Of a DNA stretch of 64,000 bases, positions 46,235 to 54,068 are shown piece after piece. Under the pieces are notes generated by a model. It did not search any database. It saw nothing but the letters and a program-made list of their open reading frames with translations, and had not been told where the DNA came from. The position numbers and the translations under genes are program-made. This DNA is from Clavibacter zhangzhiyongii. GTDB taxonomy: Bacteria > Actinomycetota > Actinomycetes > Actinomycetales > Microbacteriaceae. Positions within the stretch are counted from its first letter, which is position 1; each line of letters starts with the position of its first letter. The stretch covers positions 2,108,001-2,172,000 of the forward strand of contig NZ_CP061274.1 of the NCBI RefSeq assembly GCF_014775655.1. Reading direction: 5' to 3'.

Positions 46235-47209
46235 TCAGCGCGTGGTGCCCGCGACCTGGGGCAGTGCTCCGCCGGCGGCGGCGTTGCGGTCGGGGCGGAA
46301 GTTGCGGAAGTCGACGCCGGGGACGTCGCGGACGAGGTCGATCTCGTCCTCGATCTGCGCGGCCTCCCACTCCTCCGGCCCCACGAGGGGCAGGCGGACG
46401 CGGGGGCTGCCGATGCGGCCGAGGCCGTGGAGGATGTACTTCGCCGCGACCGTGCCGGGCACGTGGGTCATGACCGCGCGGACGAGCGGCTCGAGCTGCT
46501 GGTGCGCGTGCGTGGCGGCGCCGAGGTCGCCCGCGTTCACGGCGTCGACCATGGTGCGGTAGGGCGTGGCCGTGATGTTGGCCGTGACCCCGATGAGCCC
46601 GGTGCCGCCGATCGCGAGGGTCGGCAGAGCGTTCGCGTCGTCGCCCGCGAAGTACATGAGCCCGGTCTGGTTGAGCACCCGGCTCGCCTGCGCGAGGTCG
46701 CCCTTGGCGTCCTTCACCGCGAGGATGTTCGGGTGCTTGGCGGCGCGCAGGATCGTCTCGTACTGGATGGGGATGCCCGTGCGGCCGGGGATGTCGTAGA
46801 GGATGACCGGCAGGTCCGTGGCGTCCGCGATCATCCGGAAGTGCGTGAGCACGCCGGCCTGCGTGGGCTTGTTGTAGTACGGCGTGACGATCATGTTGCC
46901 GTCGGCGCCGGCCTTCTCGCTCTGCCGCGCCAGCTGCATGGCGTGCGCGGTCTCGTTCGACCCGCCGCCCGTGATGATCTTCGCGCGGCCCCCGCTCACC
47001 GAGCGGCCGACCTCGACGAGCTTGATCTTCTCCGGGTCGGTGAGGGTGCTGGTCTCGCCCGTGGTGCCCGTGACGACGATGCCGTCGGCGCCCGCGACGA
47101 TGACGTCGTCGATGTGCTTCTCGACGCCCGCCCAGTCCACCTCGCCGTCGGCCGTGAAGGGGGTGACGAGCGCCACCAGTACCTGGCCGAAGGGGTTCAC
47201 TGTGGACAC
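46235..47209 (-). CDS. dapA: 4-hydroxy-tetrahydrodipicolinate synthase
   Basis: Condenses pyruvate and aspartate semialdehyde, the first committed step to lysine and DAP. The substrate loop TGTTGETSTLT lies near residue 45, the catalytic Tyr in ILYDIPGRTG near residue 137, and the Schiff-base Lys in LAVKDAKGDL near residue 167. The GTG at 47209 (VSTVNPFGQVLVALVTPF) is chosen over ATG 47218 because a TACGAT hexamer, 7 nt before the GTG, contains that ATG. This gives 324 residues. Confidence 0.94.
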   Translation of the reverse strand: MSTVNPFGQVLVALVTPFTADGEVDWAGVEKHIDDVIVAGADGIVVTGTTGETSTLTDPEKIKLVEVGRSVSGGRAKIITGGGSNETAHAMQLARQSEKAGADGNMIVTPYYNKPTQAGVLTHFRMIADATDLPVILYDIPGRTGIPIQYETILRAAKHPNILAVKDAKGDLAQASRVLNQTGLMYFAGDDANALPTLAIGGTGLIGVTANITATPYRTMVDAVNAGDLGAATHAHQQLEPLVRAVMTHVPGTVAAKYILHGLGRIGSPRVRLPLVGPEEWEAAQIEDEIDLVRDVPGVDFRNFRPDRNAAAGGALPQVAGTTR

Positions 47210-47216
47210 GGCTCCC

Positions 47217-47222
47217 ATCGTA
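47217..47222 (-). promoter_or_regulatory. dapA -10 element (leaderless type)
   Basis: TACGAT, then GGGAGCC, then GTG. The alternative ATG at 47218 would lie inside this hexamer. Confidence 0.45.
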
Positions 47223-47251
47223 TCGGTCGTCGGTCGTCGGATCCGGGCGCC

Positions 47252-48034
47252 CTACGGCGCGACGCGGCCGTTCGCCTGGAACGCGGCGTGCGTGAGCGGC
47301 ATGAGGCGCGCGAACTCGACCTCCATGCGCTCCGCGCACATCTCGATCTCGCGCTGCGGGAAGCTCGGGAAGGTCGAGTCCTCGTGCTTGGTGCGCAGCG
47401 ACAGGAAGTTCATGAGCGCACGCGCGTTGAGCGTCACGTACATCGACGAGTAGATGTTGAGCGGCAGCACGATGCGCGCGACCTCGCGGGCCACGCCCTG
47501 CGCGAGCATGCGCTGGTAGGAGGCGTACGCCTCCGCGGAGGTGCGACGGGTCTCGTCCTGCACGAGCGCGGTCTGCTCGGGGCTCCCCGCGAGGAACTCG
47601 TACGCGCCGGGCTTGCCGACCTGCACCAGGTTCCGCTCCGGGCCGGGCACGTAGAAGACGGCGTCGAGCTCCTTGTAGCGGCCCGACTCCTCGTTGTAGG
47701 AGGCCATGCGGTGGCGCATGAACTCGCGGAACACGAAGATCGGCGCCTGCACGTAGAAGGTCATCGAGTTGTGCTCGAAGGGCGACCCGTGGCGGTCGCG
47801 CATGAGGTAGTTGATGAGGCCGCGGTCGCGCTTGGCGCGCTTCTCCTCCGCCTCCGTGTCGACGTCGCCCTCGAGGACGCGGTCCTGGCCGTCGGGCTCG
47901 TCGAGCGCGCGCTCCAGGGTCTTCTCGCCGGCGGTGGAGACGCGGGCGGCGAAGATCACGTCGGAGTCGTGGGCGCTCGAGCGGACCAGCTCCACGGTCA
48001 TGTCGGATCGGAAGGAGATGTTCTCGTGAGGCAC
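47252..48034 (-). CDS. thyX: Flavin-dependent thymidylate synthase
   Basis: Makes dTMP from dUMP with FAD, NADPH and methylene-tetrahydrofolate, independent of ThyA. The ThyX signature RHRMASYNEESGRY (RHRxxSxNxxSxRY) lies near residues 93-106 and the C-terminal FLSLRTKHEDSTFPSFPQRE segment is intact. The GTG at 48034 gives 260 residues and keeps the conserved ISFRSDMTVEL N-terminus; a TACAGT hexamer lies 6 nt upstream. A later ATG at 48001 would remove that conserved strand. It is followed by dapA with its own promoter. Confidence 0.95.
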   Translation of the reverse strand: MPHENISFRSDMTVELVRSSAHDSDVIFAARVSTAGEKTLERALDEPDGQDRVLEGDVDTEAEEKRAKRDRGLINYLMRDRHGSPFEHNSMTFYVQAPIFVFREFMRHRMASYNEESGRYKELDAVFYVPGPERNLVQVGKPGAYEFLAGSPEQTALVQDETRRTSAEAYASYQRMLAQGVAREVARIVLPLNIYSSMYVTLNARALMNFLSLRTKHEDSTFPSFPQREIEMCAERMEVEFARLMPLTHAAFQANGRVAP

Positions 48035-48040
48035 GACGTC

Positions 48041-48046
48041 ACTGTA
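48041..48046 (-). promoter_or_regulatory. thyX -10 element (leaderless type)
   Basis: TACAGT, then GACGTC, then the GTG start of thyX. Confidence 0.5.
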
Positions 48047-48109
48047 CGCGACGGCCGCGGGGCCCCGTCCGCCGGAGACCGCGCCCGGGTCGCGCCGAGG
48101 GCCGGGCCA

Positions 48110-48115
48110 TAGGCT
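48110..48115 (+). promoter_or_regulatory. -10 element of the TIGR01777 epimerase gene
   Basis: TAGGCT on the plus strand, giving a leader of about 20 nt that includes the GAAGGG ribosome site; divergent from thyX. Confidence 0.4.
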
Positions 48116-48141
48116 GAGGCGCACCGACGAAGGGCTCGACC

Positions 48142-49062
48142 ATGTCCGACAGCACCGCATCCCCCGCCCCGCTCACCGTCCTCATCTCGGGCGCCGGGGG
48201 CACCATCGGCACCGAGCTGCAGGCGCAGCTGCGCGCGGCCGGTCACCGGGTCGAGAAGCTGGTGCGGCACGCGCCGTCGTCGCCCGACGAGCACGAGTGG
48301 TCGCCCGCGGAGGGCCGGCTGGATCCCGCGGTGCTCGACGGCGTGGACGCGGTCGTCAACCTCTCGGGCGCGTCCATCAGCCGCCTGCCCTGGACGAAGC
48401 CGTACCAGGAGGAGATCCGCACGTCGCGCGTCACCGCCACGCGGACCGTCGTGGGCGCCATGGCGACGGCCGCGCATCCGCCGCGGGTGCTGCTGAACGG
48501 ATCCGCGGTCGGGTTCTACGGCGACCGGCCCGCCGAGCGCCTCACCGAGGACTCGCCGCGCGGCACGGGCTTCCTCGCCGACGTCGTGGAGGCGTGGGAG
48601 GCCGAGGCCCTCCAGGCGCCTGCGGACGTGCGGGTCGCGACGCTCCGCACGGGACTCGTGCTGGCGCAGGCCGGGGCGCTCGCTCCCCTGCGGCTGCTGA
48701 CCGGCCTCGGGCTCGCCGGCAAGCTCGGCACCGGCGGGCAGGTGTGGCCCTGGATCTCGCTCCGCGACGAGGCCGCCGCGATCGTCCACCTGCTGACGTC
48801 GTCCGTCTCGGGCCCCGTGAACCTCACCGGACCCGAGCCCGTCATGGCCGACCGGCTGATGCGCCACCTCGCGAAGCGCATGCACCGCCCGTACCTCGTG
48901 CCCGCGCCCGAGTCCCTCATCCGCCTGGCGCTGCAGGAGGCCGGGCAGGAGCTGCTGCTCTCGAGCCAGCCCGCGCGTCCGGAGAAGCTCCTCGCCGACG
49001 GGTTCGCCTTCCGCGACCCCACGGTGGAGCTCGCGATCGACCGGCTGCTCGCGCGGAGCTGA
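48142..49062 (+). CDS. TIGR01777-family NAD(P)-dependent epimerase-like protein
   Basis: A 306-residue extended short-chain dehydrogenase (SDR39U1/YfcH-like). The nucleotide-binding motif is ISGAGGTIGTEL (about 15-26), DAVVNLSGASI (about 69-79) follows the family pattern, and the active-site region holds GSAVGFYG (about 118-125). The DUF1731 C-terminal domain is present (RPEKLLADGFAFRDPTVE near the end). The physiological substrate of the family is unknown. It stands alone, divergent from thyX and convergent with the next gene. Confidence 0.88.
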   Translation: MSDSTASPAPLTVLISGAGGTIGTELQAQLRAAGHRVEKLVRHAPSSPDEHEWSPAEGRLDPAVLDGVDAVVNLSGASISRLPWTKPYQEEIRTSRVTATRTVVGAMATAAHPPRVLLNGSAVGFYGDRPAERLTEDSPRGTGFLADVVEAWEAEALQAPADVRVATLRTGLVLAQAGALAPLRLLTGLGLAGKLGTGGQVWPWISLRDEAAAIVHLLTSSVSGPVNLTGPEPVMADRLMRHLAKRMHRPYLVPAPESLIRLALQEAGQELLLSSQPARPEKLLADGFAFRDPTVELAIDRLLARS

Positions 49063-49090
49063 CGCGCCCGCGGAGCCGGGCCGTCGGGGA

Positions 49091-49540
49091 TCAGGCGACG
49101 GGCTCGGCGCCCTGCAGCGCGATGGCCCGGCGGATGGCGCCGCGCGCACGGCGGCGGTCGCCGCTCGCGTCGTACGCGAGCCCGAGGCGGAACCACGCGC
49201 GCCAGCTGGCCGGATCCTGCTCCACCTCCGCCTGGTAGACGGGGAAGGACGCGTCCGCGGCCTCGCGGACGGGCCGCCCGCTCGCGCGGGTCGGCAGGTC
49301 GTCGACGGGCAGGCCGCCCTCCTCGTCGAGGAGGCGGGCGAGGCGCGCGCTCCGCACGCCGAAGGACAGCTCGCGGACGAGGGCCCAGACGCCGATCAGG
49401 GGCAGGATCACGAGGCCGAGCCCGAACACGACGCCGACGGGCTCGCCCGAGAGCACGAGGATCACGGCGCGCTGGCCGAGGACGACGAGGTAGAGCACCA
49501 TGAGCACGGCCATCAGGCCGACGCCGATGCGCGTCGCCAT
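49091..49540 (-). CDS. Two-helix membrane protein with a TPR-like C-terminus
   Basis: A 149-residue protein with two hydrophobic helices (about 5-30 and 36-58) and a cytoplasmic C-terminal domain. That domain's last 50 residues ([30 protein letters not shown]) look like one tetratricopeptide repeat. Its ATG shares a base with the dapB stop (TGATG). I do not recognise a named family; proteins of this form follow dapB in related actinobacteria and are annotated as hypothetical. A scaffold role is conceivable but unproven. Confidence 0.7.
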   Translation of the reverse strand: MATRIGVGLMAVLMVLYLVVLGQRAVILVLSGEPVGVVFGLGLVILPLIGVWALVRELSFGVRSARLARLLDEEGGLPVDDLPTRASGRPVREAADASFPVYQAEVEQDPASWRAWFRLGLAYDASGDRRRARGAIRRAIALQGAEPVA

Positions 49541-50373
49541 CAGGCGCTCGTGACGGTGGCGGCCTGGCCGCTCGGGCCGCCGTCGTCGACGGGGCCGGCC
49601 GTCGCGTCGGACGCGGCGGCCTGGGTCTCCCGCTCGCGCGACCCGTCGAGGTCGATGAGGCGGTCGAGGCCCACGACCACGCCGCGTGCATCGCGGGTGG
49701 CGCGCAGGGCGAGCAGGATCCCGGCCTCGTAGGCGCTCGGCGCCAGCGTGTCGTGGCTGATGGTGAGGACCTCGCCGTTGCCGCCGAAGACGACGTCCTG
49801 CTTGGCGACGACGCCCTGCATCCGGAGGCTGTGCACGGGGATGCTCGCGACCTGCTGGCCGCGTGCGCGCTGGTCGACGTGCGGCGCCTGCACCGGGCCG
49901 CGGGATCCGCGTGCCTGCGCCATCAGCTCGGCCGTGCGGACGGCGGTGCCCGACGGCGAGTCGATCTTCGTCGCGCCGTGGGCCTCGACGATCTCGATGG
50001 AGTCGTAGAACCGGGCGGCCATCTGCGCGAACGACGTCGCGAGGACGCTGCCGACGGAGAAGTTCGGGATGATGACGACTCCCACGGCGAGGTTGCCGGT
50101 GATCCGCCGCTCGAGCCCCTGGATCCGCTCGCTCGTCCAGCCGCTCGTGCCCACGAGCACGTTCACGCCGTGCGCGACCGCGTACTCGACGACGCCCTGG
50201 CTGACCGCGGGCAGCGTCACGTCGACCGCGATGTCGGCGCCGAGCATGTCCGACAGCTCGTCCTTCGAGTCGAGGCTCGCGACGAGCTCGAACTCGGTGC
50301 TCGCCTCGACGATCTGCGTGATGAGCTGGCCCATGCGTCCCGTTGCGCCGACGACGGCGACCGTGGTTGTCAT
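49540..50373 (-). CDS. dapB: 4-hydroxy-tetrahydrodipicolinate reductase
   Basis: Reduces the DapA product with NAD(P)H on the way to lysine and DAP. The Rossmann motif VVGATGRMGQLI lies at residues 6-17, GTSGWTSERI near 95 and PNFSVGSVL near 118. The active-site segment reads EAHGATKIDSPSGTA (about residues 144-158); the first His and the Lys of the E. coli HHRHK motif are kept, but the second His is Gly. The 277 residues include an Ala/Gly-rich tail. ATG 50373 follows TACGCT by 6 nt. Confidence 0.93.
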   Translation of the reverse strand: MTTTVAVVGATGRMGQLITQIVEASTEFELVASLDSKDELSDMLGADIAVDVTLPAVSQGVVEYAVAHGVNVLVGTSGWTSERIQGLERRITGNLAVGVVIIPNFSVGSVLATSFAQMAARFYDSIEIVEAHGATKIDSPSGTAVRTAELMAQARGSRGPVQAPHVDQRARGQQVASIPVHSLRMQGVVAKQDVVFGGNGEVLTISHDTLAPSAYEAGILLALRATRDARGVVVGLDRLIDLDGSRERETQAAASDATAGPVDDGGPSGQAATVTSA

Positions 50374-50379
50374 CCGCCC

Positions 50380-50385
50380 AGCGTA
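50380..50385 (-). promoter_or_regulatory. dapB -10 element (leaderless type)
   Basis: TACGCT, then GGGCGG, then the dapB ATG. Confidence 0.5.
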
Positions 50386-50431
50386 CCGGCGCGCCCGGCC
50401 GCGACGCTGGGCGGCCGTGGCACCGCGACGG

Positions 50432-51034
50432 CTAGTAGGGCTGCTGCTCCGGCAGGCCGGTGCGCAGCTCGACCGGCAGGTGGCCGAGGTCGTTGTGCAC
50501 CACGAGCACCGGCGGCTTCGCCGAGCGCACGCGGATGATGGTGAGGCCGCAGTTGGCCTGGTTGATCCCCATCCACCGCCACTCCGGCGCGTCGAACACG
50601 TGCCGCACGAACCACGCGATGACGAAGTTGTGGGTGATGAGGAGGTCGTGCCGGTCGCCGCGGGCGGGCGCCAGGAACTCGCTCACCGCGTCGGCCATCT
50701 GCGCGCTGCCGGCGTCGATCTCCTCCTCGGTGATGCCGCCGAAGAACGACTCGAACGCGTGCGGCATGTCCGGCACCGGGCCCGAGGGGATGCAGTCGAA
50801 CAGCAGCGACGACGGCTCCGGCTCGACGGCCGGCATGCGCTGCGCCATGATCGCGGCCGTCTCCTCCGCGCGCGCGAGCGGCGAGTGGCGGACGGACGTA
50901 AAGGGCACGCCGCTCAGCCGGTCGGCGATGCAGTGCGCCTGCCGCTTGCCGCGGCCGGAGAGCGGGCCGTCGGGCAGCCCGTGCTCGGCGTCCTGCTGCT
51001 CGCCGTGGCGGACGAGGTAGATGTAGTGCGACAC
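50432..51034 (-). CDS. Histidine phosphatase superfamily protein
   Basis: A 200-residue phosphoglycerate-mutase-like phosphatase. The RHGE motif (LVRHGEQQD, about 7-15) carries the phospho-accepting His; the second His lies in LLITHNFVIAWFV near residue 146. The long insertion around residues 75-105 distinguishes it from true glycolytic mutases, so the substrate is unknown. The GTG start at 51034 follows AGGAGG, which overlaps the stop of the M16 peptidase gene, so the two are co-transcribed. Confidence 0.82.
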   Translation of the reverse strand: MSHYIYLVRHGEQQDAEHGLPDGPLSGRGKRQAHCIADRLSGVPFTSVRHSPLARAEETAAIMAQRMPAVEPEPSSLLFDCIPSGPVPDMPHAFESFFGGITEEEIDAGSAQMADAVSEFLAPARGDRHDLLITHNFVIAWFVRHVFDAPEWRWMGINQANCGLTIIRVRSAKPPVLVVHNDLGHLPVELRTGLPEQQPY

Positions 51035-51042
51035 GGTTCCTC

Positions 51043-52398
51043 CTAGAGGAGCGAGGGGGTCTCGAGCAGCGGGGCGAACGCGTCAGCGCCGACGGTGCCC
51101 ACAGCGGCGATCGAGAGGGGACGGGAGACGAGGTCGGCCGCGAGGGCGCGCACGTCCTCGGGGGTGACGCGGGACAGGCGGGTGAGCGTCTCGTCGAGGT
51201 CGACGTACTCCCCCGTCGTGATCTCGGACCGGCCGAGCCGCGACATGCGCGTGTCCGAGTCCTCGAGCGCGAGCGCGGACTGGCCGGAGAGCTGGCCGAA
51301 CGCGCGCGACAGCTCCTCCGCGGTCACGTGCTCGTCGGCGAGCTTCCGGAACTCCTCGACCATGAGGCGGGAGACCTGCGCGGTCTTCGCGGCCGTGCAT
51401 CCGGCGTAGAGGCCGAAGACGCCCGCGTCCGAGTAGGAGGCGCCGAAGGAGTAGACGGAGTAGGCGAGGCCGCGCTTCTCGCGCACCTCCTGGAACAGGC
51501 GCGACGACATGCCGCCGCCGAGCACCGAGTTGAGCACCGCGAGGGCGGGCCGGCGGTGGTCGGACGCGGCGAGGCCGGGGACGCCGAGCAGGATGTTCGT
51601 CTGCTCGATGGGGCGGTCGACCAGGATGAGGTCGCGGCCGCGCGTGATGATCGGGGCGTCGCCCGTGCGGCGCGCGACGGGGCTGGCCGGTATGGAGAGG
51701 TCCCAGCCGGCGCGCTCGAGACCCGAGGTGACGCGTGCGACGAGGGCGTCGTGGTCGACCGCGCCGGCGGCCGTGATCACGAGGTCCTGCGGGCGGTAGT
51801 TGCGGCGGTAGTGCGCGACGACGGCGTCGCGCTCCGCGGCCTCGATGTCGGTCGGGCTGCCGCCGATGGGGCGCCCGAGCGGGTGATCCCCCAGCACGGC
51901 CTCGAAGAAGCGCTCGCTCGCGACGTCGCCCGGGTCGTCGTCCGCCATGGCGAGCTCCTCGAGGATGACCCCGCGCTCGGTCTCGAACTCCTCGGCGTCG
52001 ATGAGGCTCGAGGTGACCATGTCGGCCAGCACGTCGACGGCCATGCCGAGGTCGCGGTCCTGCACCTTGGCGTAGTAGCAGGTGTACTCCTTGGCCGTGA
52101 CGGCGTTGTGCTCGCCGCCGACCGCGTCGAACGACACCGCGATGTCGAGGGCCGAGCGCGACGGCGTGCCCTTGAAGAGGAGGTGCTCGAGGAAGTGCGT
52201 GGAGCCGAGGTCGCCCGGCTGCTCGTCGCGCGATCCGACGGCCACCCACATGCCGATCGTCGCGCTCCTGCTGCCGGGCACGTCCTCGCTGAGGATGCGC
52301 ACGCCGGACGGGAGGACCGATCGCCGGACGCGGGCGCCGCCCGCGGACTGCACGGTGAGCTCGGGGAGGTCGAGGGGGAGTTCTACGGCGCGGGACAT
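51043..52398 (-). CDS. M16-family zinc peptidase (PepR/YmxG-like)
   Basis: Pitrilysin-family protease of 451 residues, the PepR/YmxG-type gene that usually follows pnp in actinobacteria and Firmicutes. The inverted zinc motif is HFLEHLLFKG (HxxEH, about residues 62-71), with the distal Glu in ERGVILEELAM near 140; the inactive C-terminal half follows. The ATG at 52398 (MSRAVELPLDLPEL) is chosen over GTG 52407 because TAGGGT lies 7 nt upstream. It is coupled to the phosphatase gene. Confidence 0.92.
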   Translation of the reverse strand: MSRAVELPLDLPELTVQSAGGARVRRSVLPSGVRILSEDVPGSRSATIGMWVAVGSRDEQPGDLGSTHFLEHLLFKGTPSRSALDIAVSFDAVGGEHNAVTAKEYTCYYAKVQDRDLGMAVDVLADMVTSSLIDAEEFETERGVILEELAMADDDPGDVASERFFEAVLGDHPLGRPIGGSPTDIEAAERDAVVAHYRRNYRPQDLVITAAGAVDHDALVARVTSGLERAGWDLSIPASPVARRTGDAPIITRGRDLILVDRPIEQTNILLGVPGLAASDHRRPALAVLNSVLGGGMSSRLFQEVREKRGLAYSVYSFGASYSDAGVFGLYAGCTAAKTAQVSRLMVEEFRKLADEHVTAEELSRAFGQLSGQSALALEDSDTRMSRLGRSEITTGEYVDLDETLTRLSRVTPEDVRALAADLVSRPLSIAAVGTVGADAFAPLLETPSLL

Positions 52399-52405
52399 CA
52401 GCGTC

Positions 52406-52411
52406 ACCCTA
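52406..52411 (-). promoter_or_regulatory. M16 peptidase gene -10 element (leaderless type)
   Basis: TAGGGT, then GACGCTG, then ATG; it overlaps the alternative GTG at 52407. Confidence 0.45.
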
Positions 52412-52459
52412 CGCCACGGGACTGACGCGTCCGCGGGTCGACGGGCGCCTCGGCCCGGG

Positions 52460-53359
52460 TCAGCATCCGGGTCCGGCGTCCCTCGTGCCGCACGCCCCGC
52501 CGACCAGCACCGTGGACCCCTGCAGCACGTGGATCGTCACCGGGCCGACCTGCACCGGCAGCGTCCCCGGGATCTGCTGCCACGCGCCCCCGTCGAACCG
52601 GTAGCTGGGCGAGTACGCGATCGTGAGGGTGACGTTCCGGTCGCCCATGGTCGGGTAGACGTGGCTCGTGTCCGTCGCCGTGAACTCCGGCTGGTGCAGC
52701 TCCCGCCAGGACGCCCCCGGCCCCTGGACCGTCGTCGACGTGCCATCCCCGTGATCCCACGCGAACTCGACCGGCACGAACCGGACCTGCGCCGGGCGGC
52801 CGAGCAGGACGCCGTCGGCCACCTGCGTCGTGGCGTCCGTGAGGAGATTCACGGGAGCGCCCACCAGCGCCCACCCGTTGGGCTGCGATCGGATCGATGC
52901 AGACCGCGGCACGAACTGCGCCACGTCCTCCAACGATACCCCGGGATCGGCCGGCGCCACGGGGACCGGATCCGCAGGCTTCACGGGAGTCTTCGCCGGC
53001 GGGAGGAACGCGTGCTGCCCGTCGAGGCACGCGCCCACCCCCGGAGTGCACGGCGCATCCACGTCCGCAGCGAGACGGACCTGCCGTGGCTCGGGGTGAA
53101 GGATCATGGGCGCGGAAGCGTCGTTGGGCATCGGAGGCGGACTTGAAGTCGGGGCGGCGTGTGAGCCCGCAGCTGGATCGGCATCAAGCGCCTGAGCTTG
53201 CACGGCGACCGCTCCTTCGCCGATGTGCCCAGACGTGCATGCACTGGAATCGCCGTGGGTCACCAAGCAGCCGCCGCTGGCTGCCTGTGCTGTGGAGACC
53301 GGAAGGGCGAGGACGACCAGGACGAGGACGACCGCGGGCGACGCCGCACTCATCCGCAT
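52460..53359 (-). CDS. Secreted PKD-like domain protein
   Basis: A 299-residue exported protein of unknown function. Residues 1-27 are a classical signal peptide ending in an AQA-type site. A Pro/Ala-rich stretch follows to about residue 140, with scattered cysteines. The C-terminal domain (about 185-285) has the PKD-like pattern WDHGDGTSTT (about 200) and SHVYPTMGDRNVTLTI (about 232), typical of extracellular adhesion or scaffold domains. Starts at 53359 or 53353 are possible; 53359 has GAGGA at better spacing. It overlaps the end of the lipoprotein gene by 10 nt, so the two probably act together at the cell surface. Confidence 0.7.
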   Translation of the reverse strand: MRMSAASPAVVLVLVVLALPVSTAQAASGGCLVTHGDSSACTSGHIGEGAVAVQAQALDADPAAGSHAAPTSSPPPMPNDASAPMILHPEPRQVRLAADVDAPCTPGVGACLDGQHAFLPPAKTPVKPADPVPVAPADPGVSLEDVAQFVPRSASIRSQPNGWALVGAPVNLLTDATTQVADGVLLGRPAQVRFVPVEFAWDHGDGTSTTVQGPGASWRELHQPEFTATDTSHVYPTMGDRNVTLTIAYSPSYRFDGGAWQQIPGTLPVQVGPVTIHVLQGSTVLVGGACGTRDAGPGC

Positions 53360-53916
53360 GCGTGCACGTCCTCGTTGCGCACGATGTCGCTGATGCGCCA
53401 CAGCGCATCCTGGGCTTTGACCGCCTTCACTTGGAGCGACAGCCGCGGATCCCGCTGGGGCGTGATATCGGCGCCGCCCGAGTCGGAGATGCGGGTACCG
53501 CTGACATCGAGGCACATCTGGGCCGTCATGTATCGCAAGCCCGCTGGATCAAGCCCTCGCTCTGTGACCTGAAAGCCGGATACGACGTCCTTTCCACTCT
53601 TCCGGATTCCCGTTCGACGTGCGTCTGCCAAGCCCGACTTCTCGCCGTCCAGCACTGTCCCTGTCAGCAACTCGGCAAGATCCCTCTCCGTGTCGCTGTT
53701 CGCATCCAAGTCCACGTACCGCGTCACCACGTCGTGGAACGACTCGTCGTCCTGCTGCTCCTGGGTCAGCGTCGGCGAGGGCGCCGGTGCGGGAGCTGGC
53801 TCCGAGGACGGGGGCGCCGTGCATCCCGCCAGCAGCGAGGAAACGAGGACGACGAGCACGCAACGCGCCGCGACCCGTCCTCGTCGCAGCGGCAGTTCAC
53901 GCGGTCGCTCGTGCAA
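53350..53916 (-). CDS. Lipoprotein of unknown function
   Basis: A 188-residue exported lipoprotein. Its basic N-terminus, hydrophobic core (about 16-30) and lipobox LLAGC predict lipidation of Cys32. A Pro/Ala/Ser linker runs to about residue 50, then a compact domain of mixed charge with a C-terminal CG ending. No known domain is recognised. The start is TTG 53916, with a GGGGGAG ribosome site about 7 nt upstream; no ATG or GTG fits the signal peptide. The gene overlaps the PKD-like gene and sits in a visibly less GC-rich patch, which hints at acquisition. Confidence 0.7.
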   Translation of the reverse strand: MHERPRELPLRRGRVAARCVLVVLVSSLLAGCTAPPSSEPAPAPAPSPTLTQEQQDDESFHDVVTRYVDLDANSDTERDLAELLTGTVLDGEKSGLADARRTGIRKSGKDVVSGFQVTERGLDPAGLRYMTAQMCLDVSGTRISDSGGADITPQRDPRLSLQVKAVKAQDALWRISDIVRNEDVHACG

Positions 53917-54068
53917 GGTCGTCTCCCCCGGGCCGTACGGAACCCACGCGGACGGCGGCGCATCAGCGCCGGGATCGCGGGTGCAGGAAAGCTAGCCGGG
54001 GAGGCGGGAGCCGGATCACGTCCCTCCACATCGCGGGCGGGACGATCCGCGCGCCGACCTGGGGAGGA

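Noticed and set aside
44316-46562. 748-codon open frame on the plus strand opposite the RNase J gene
   Set aside because: Antisense shadow; the composition is repetitive Asp/Val/Arg and the opposite frame is an intact RNase J.
47999-48001. ATG 48001 as the thyX start
   Set aside because: It would remove the conserved ISFRSD strand; the upstream GTG has a -10 element at leaderless spacing.
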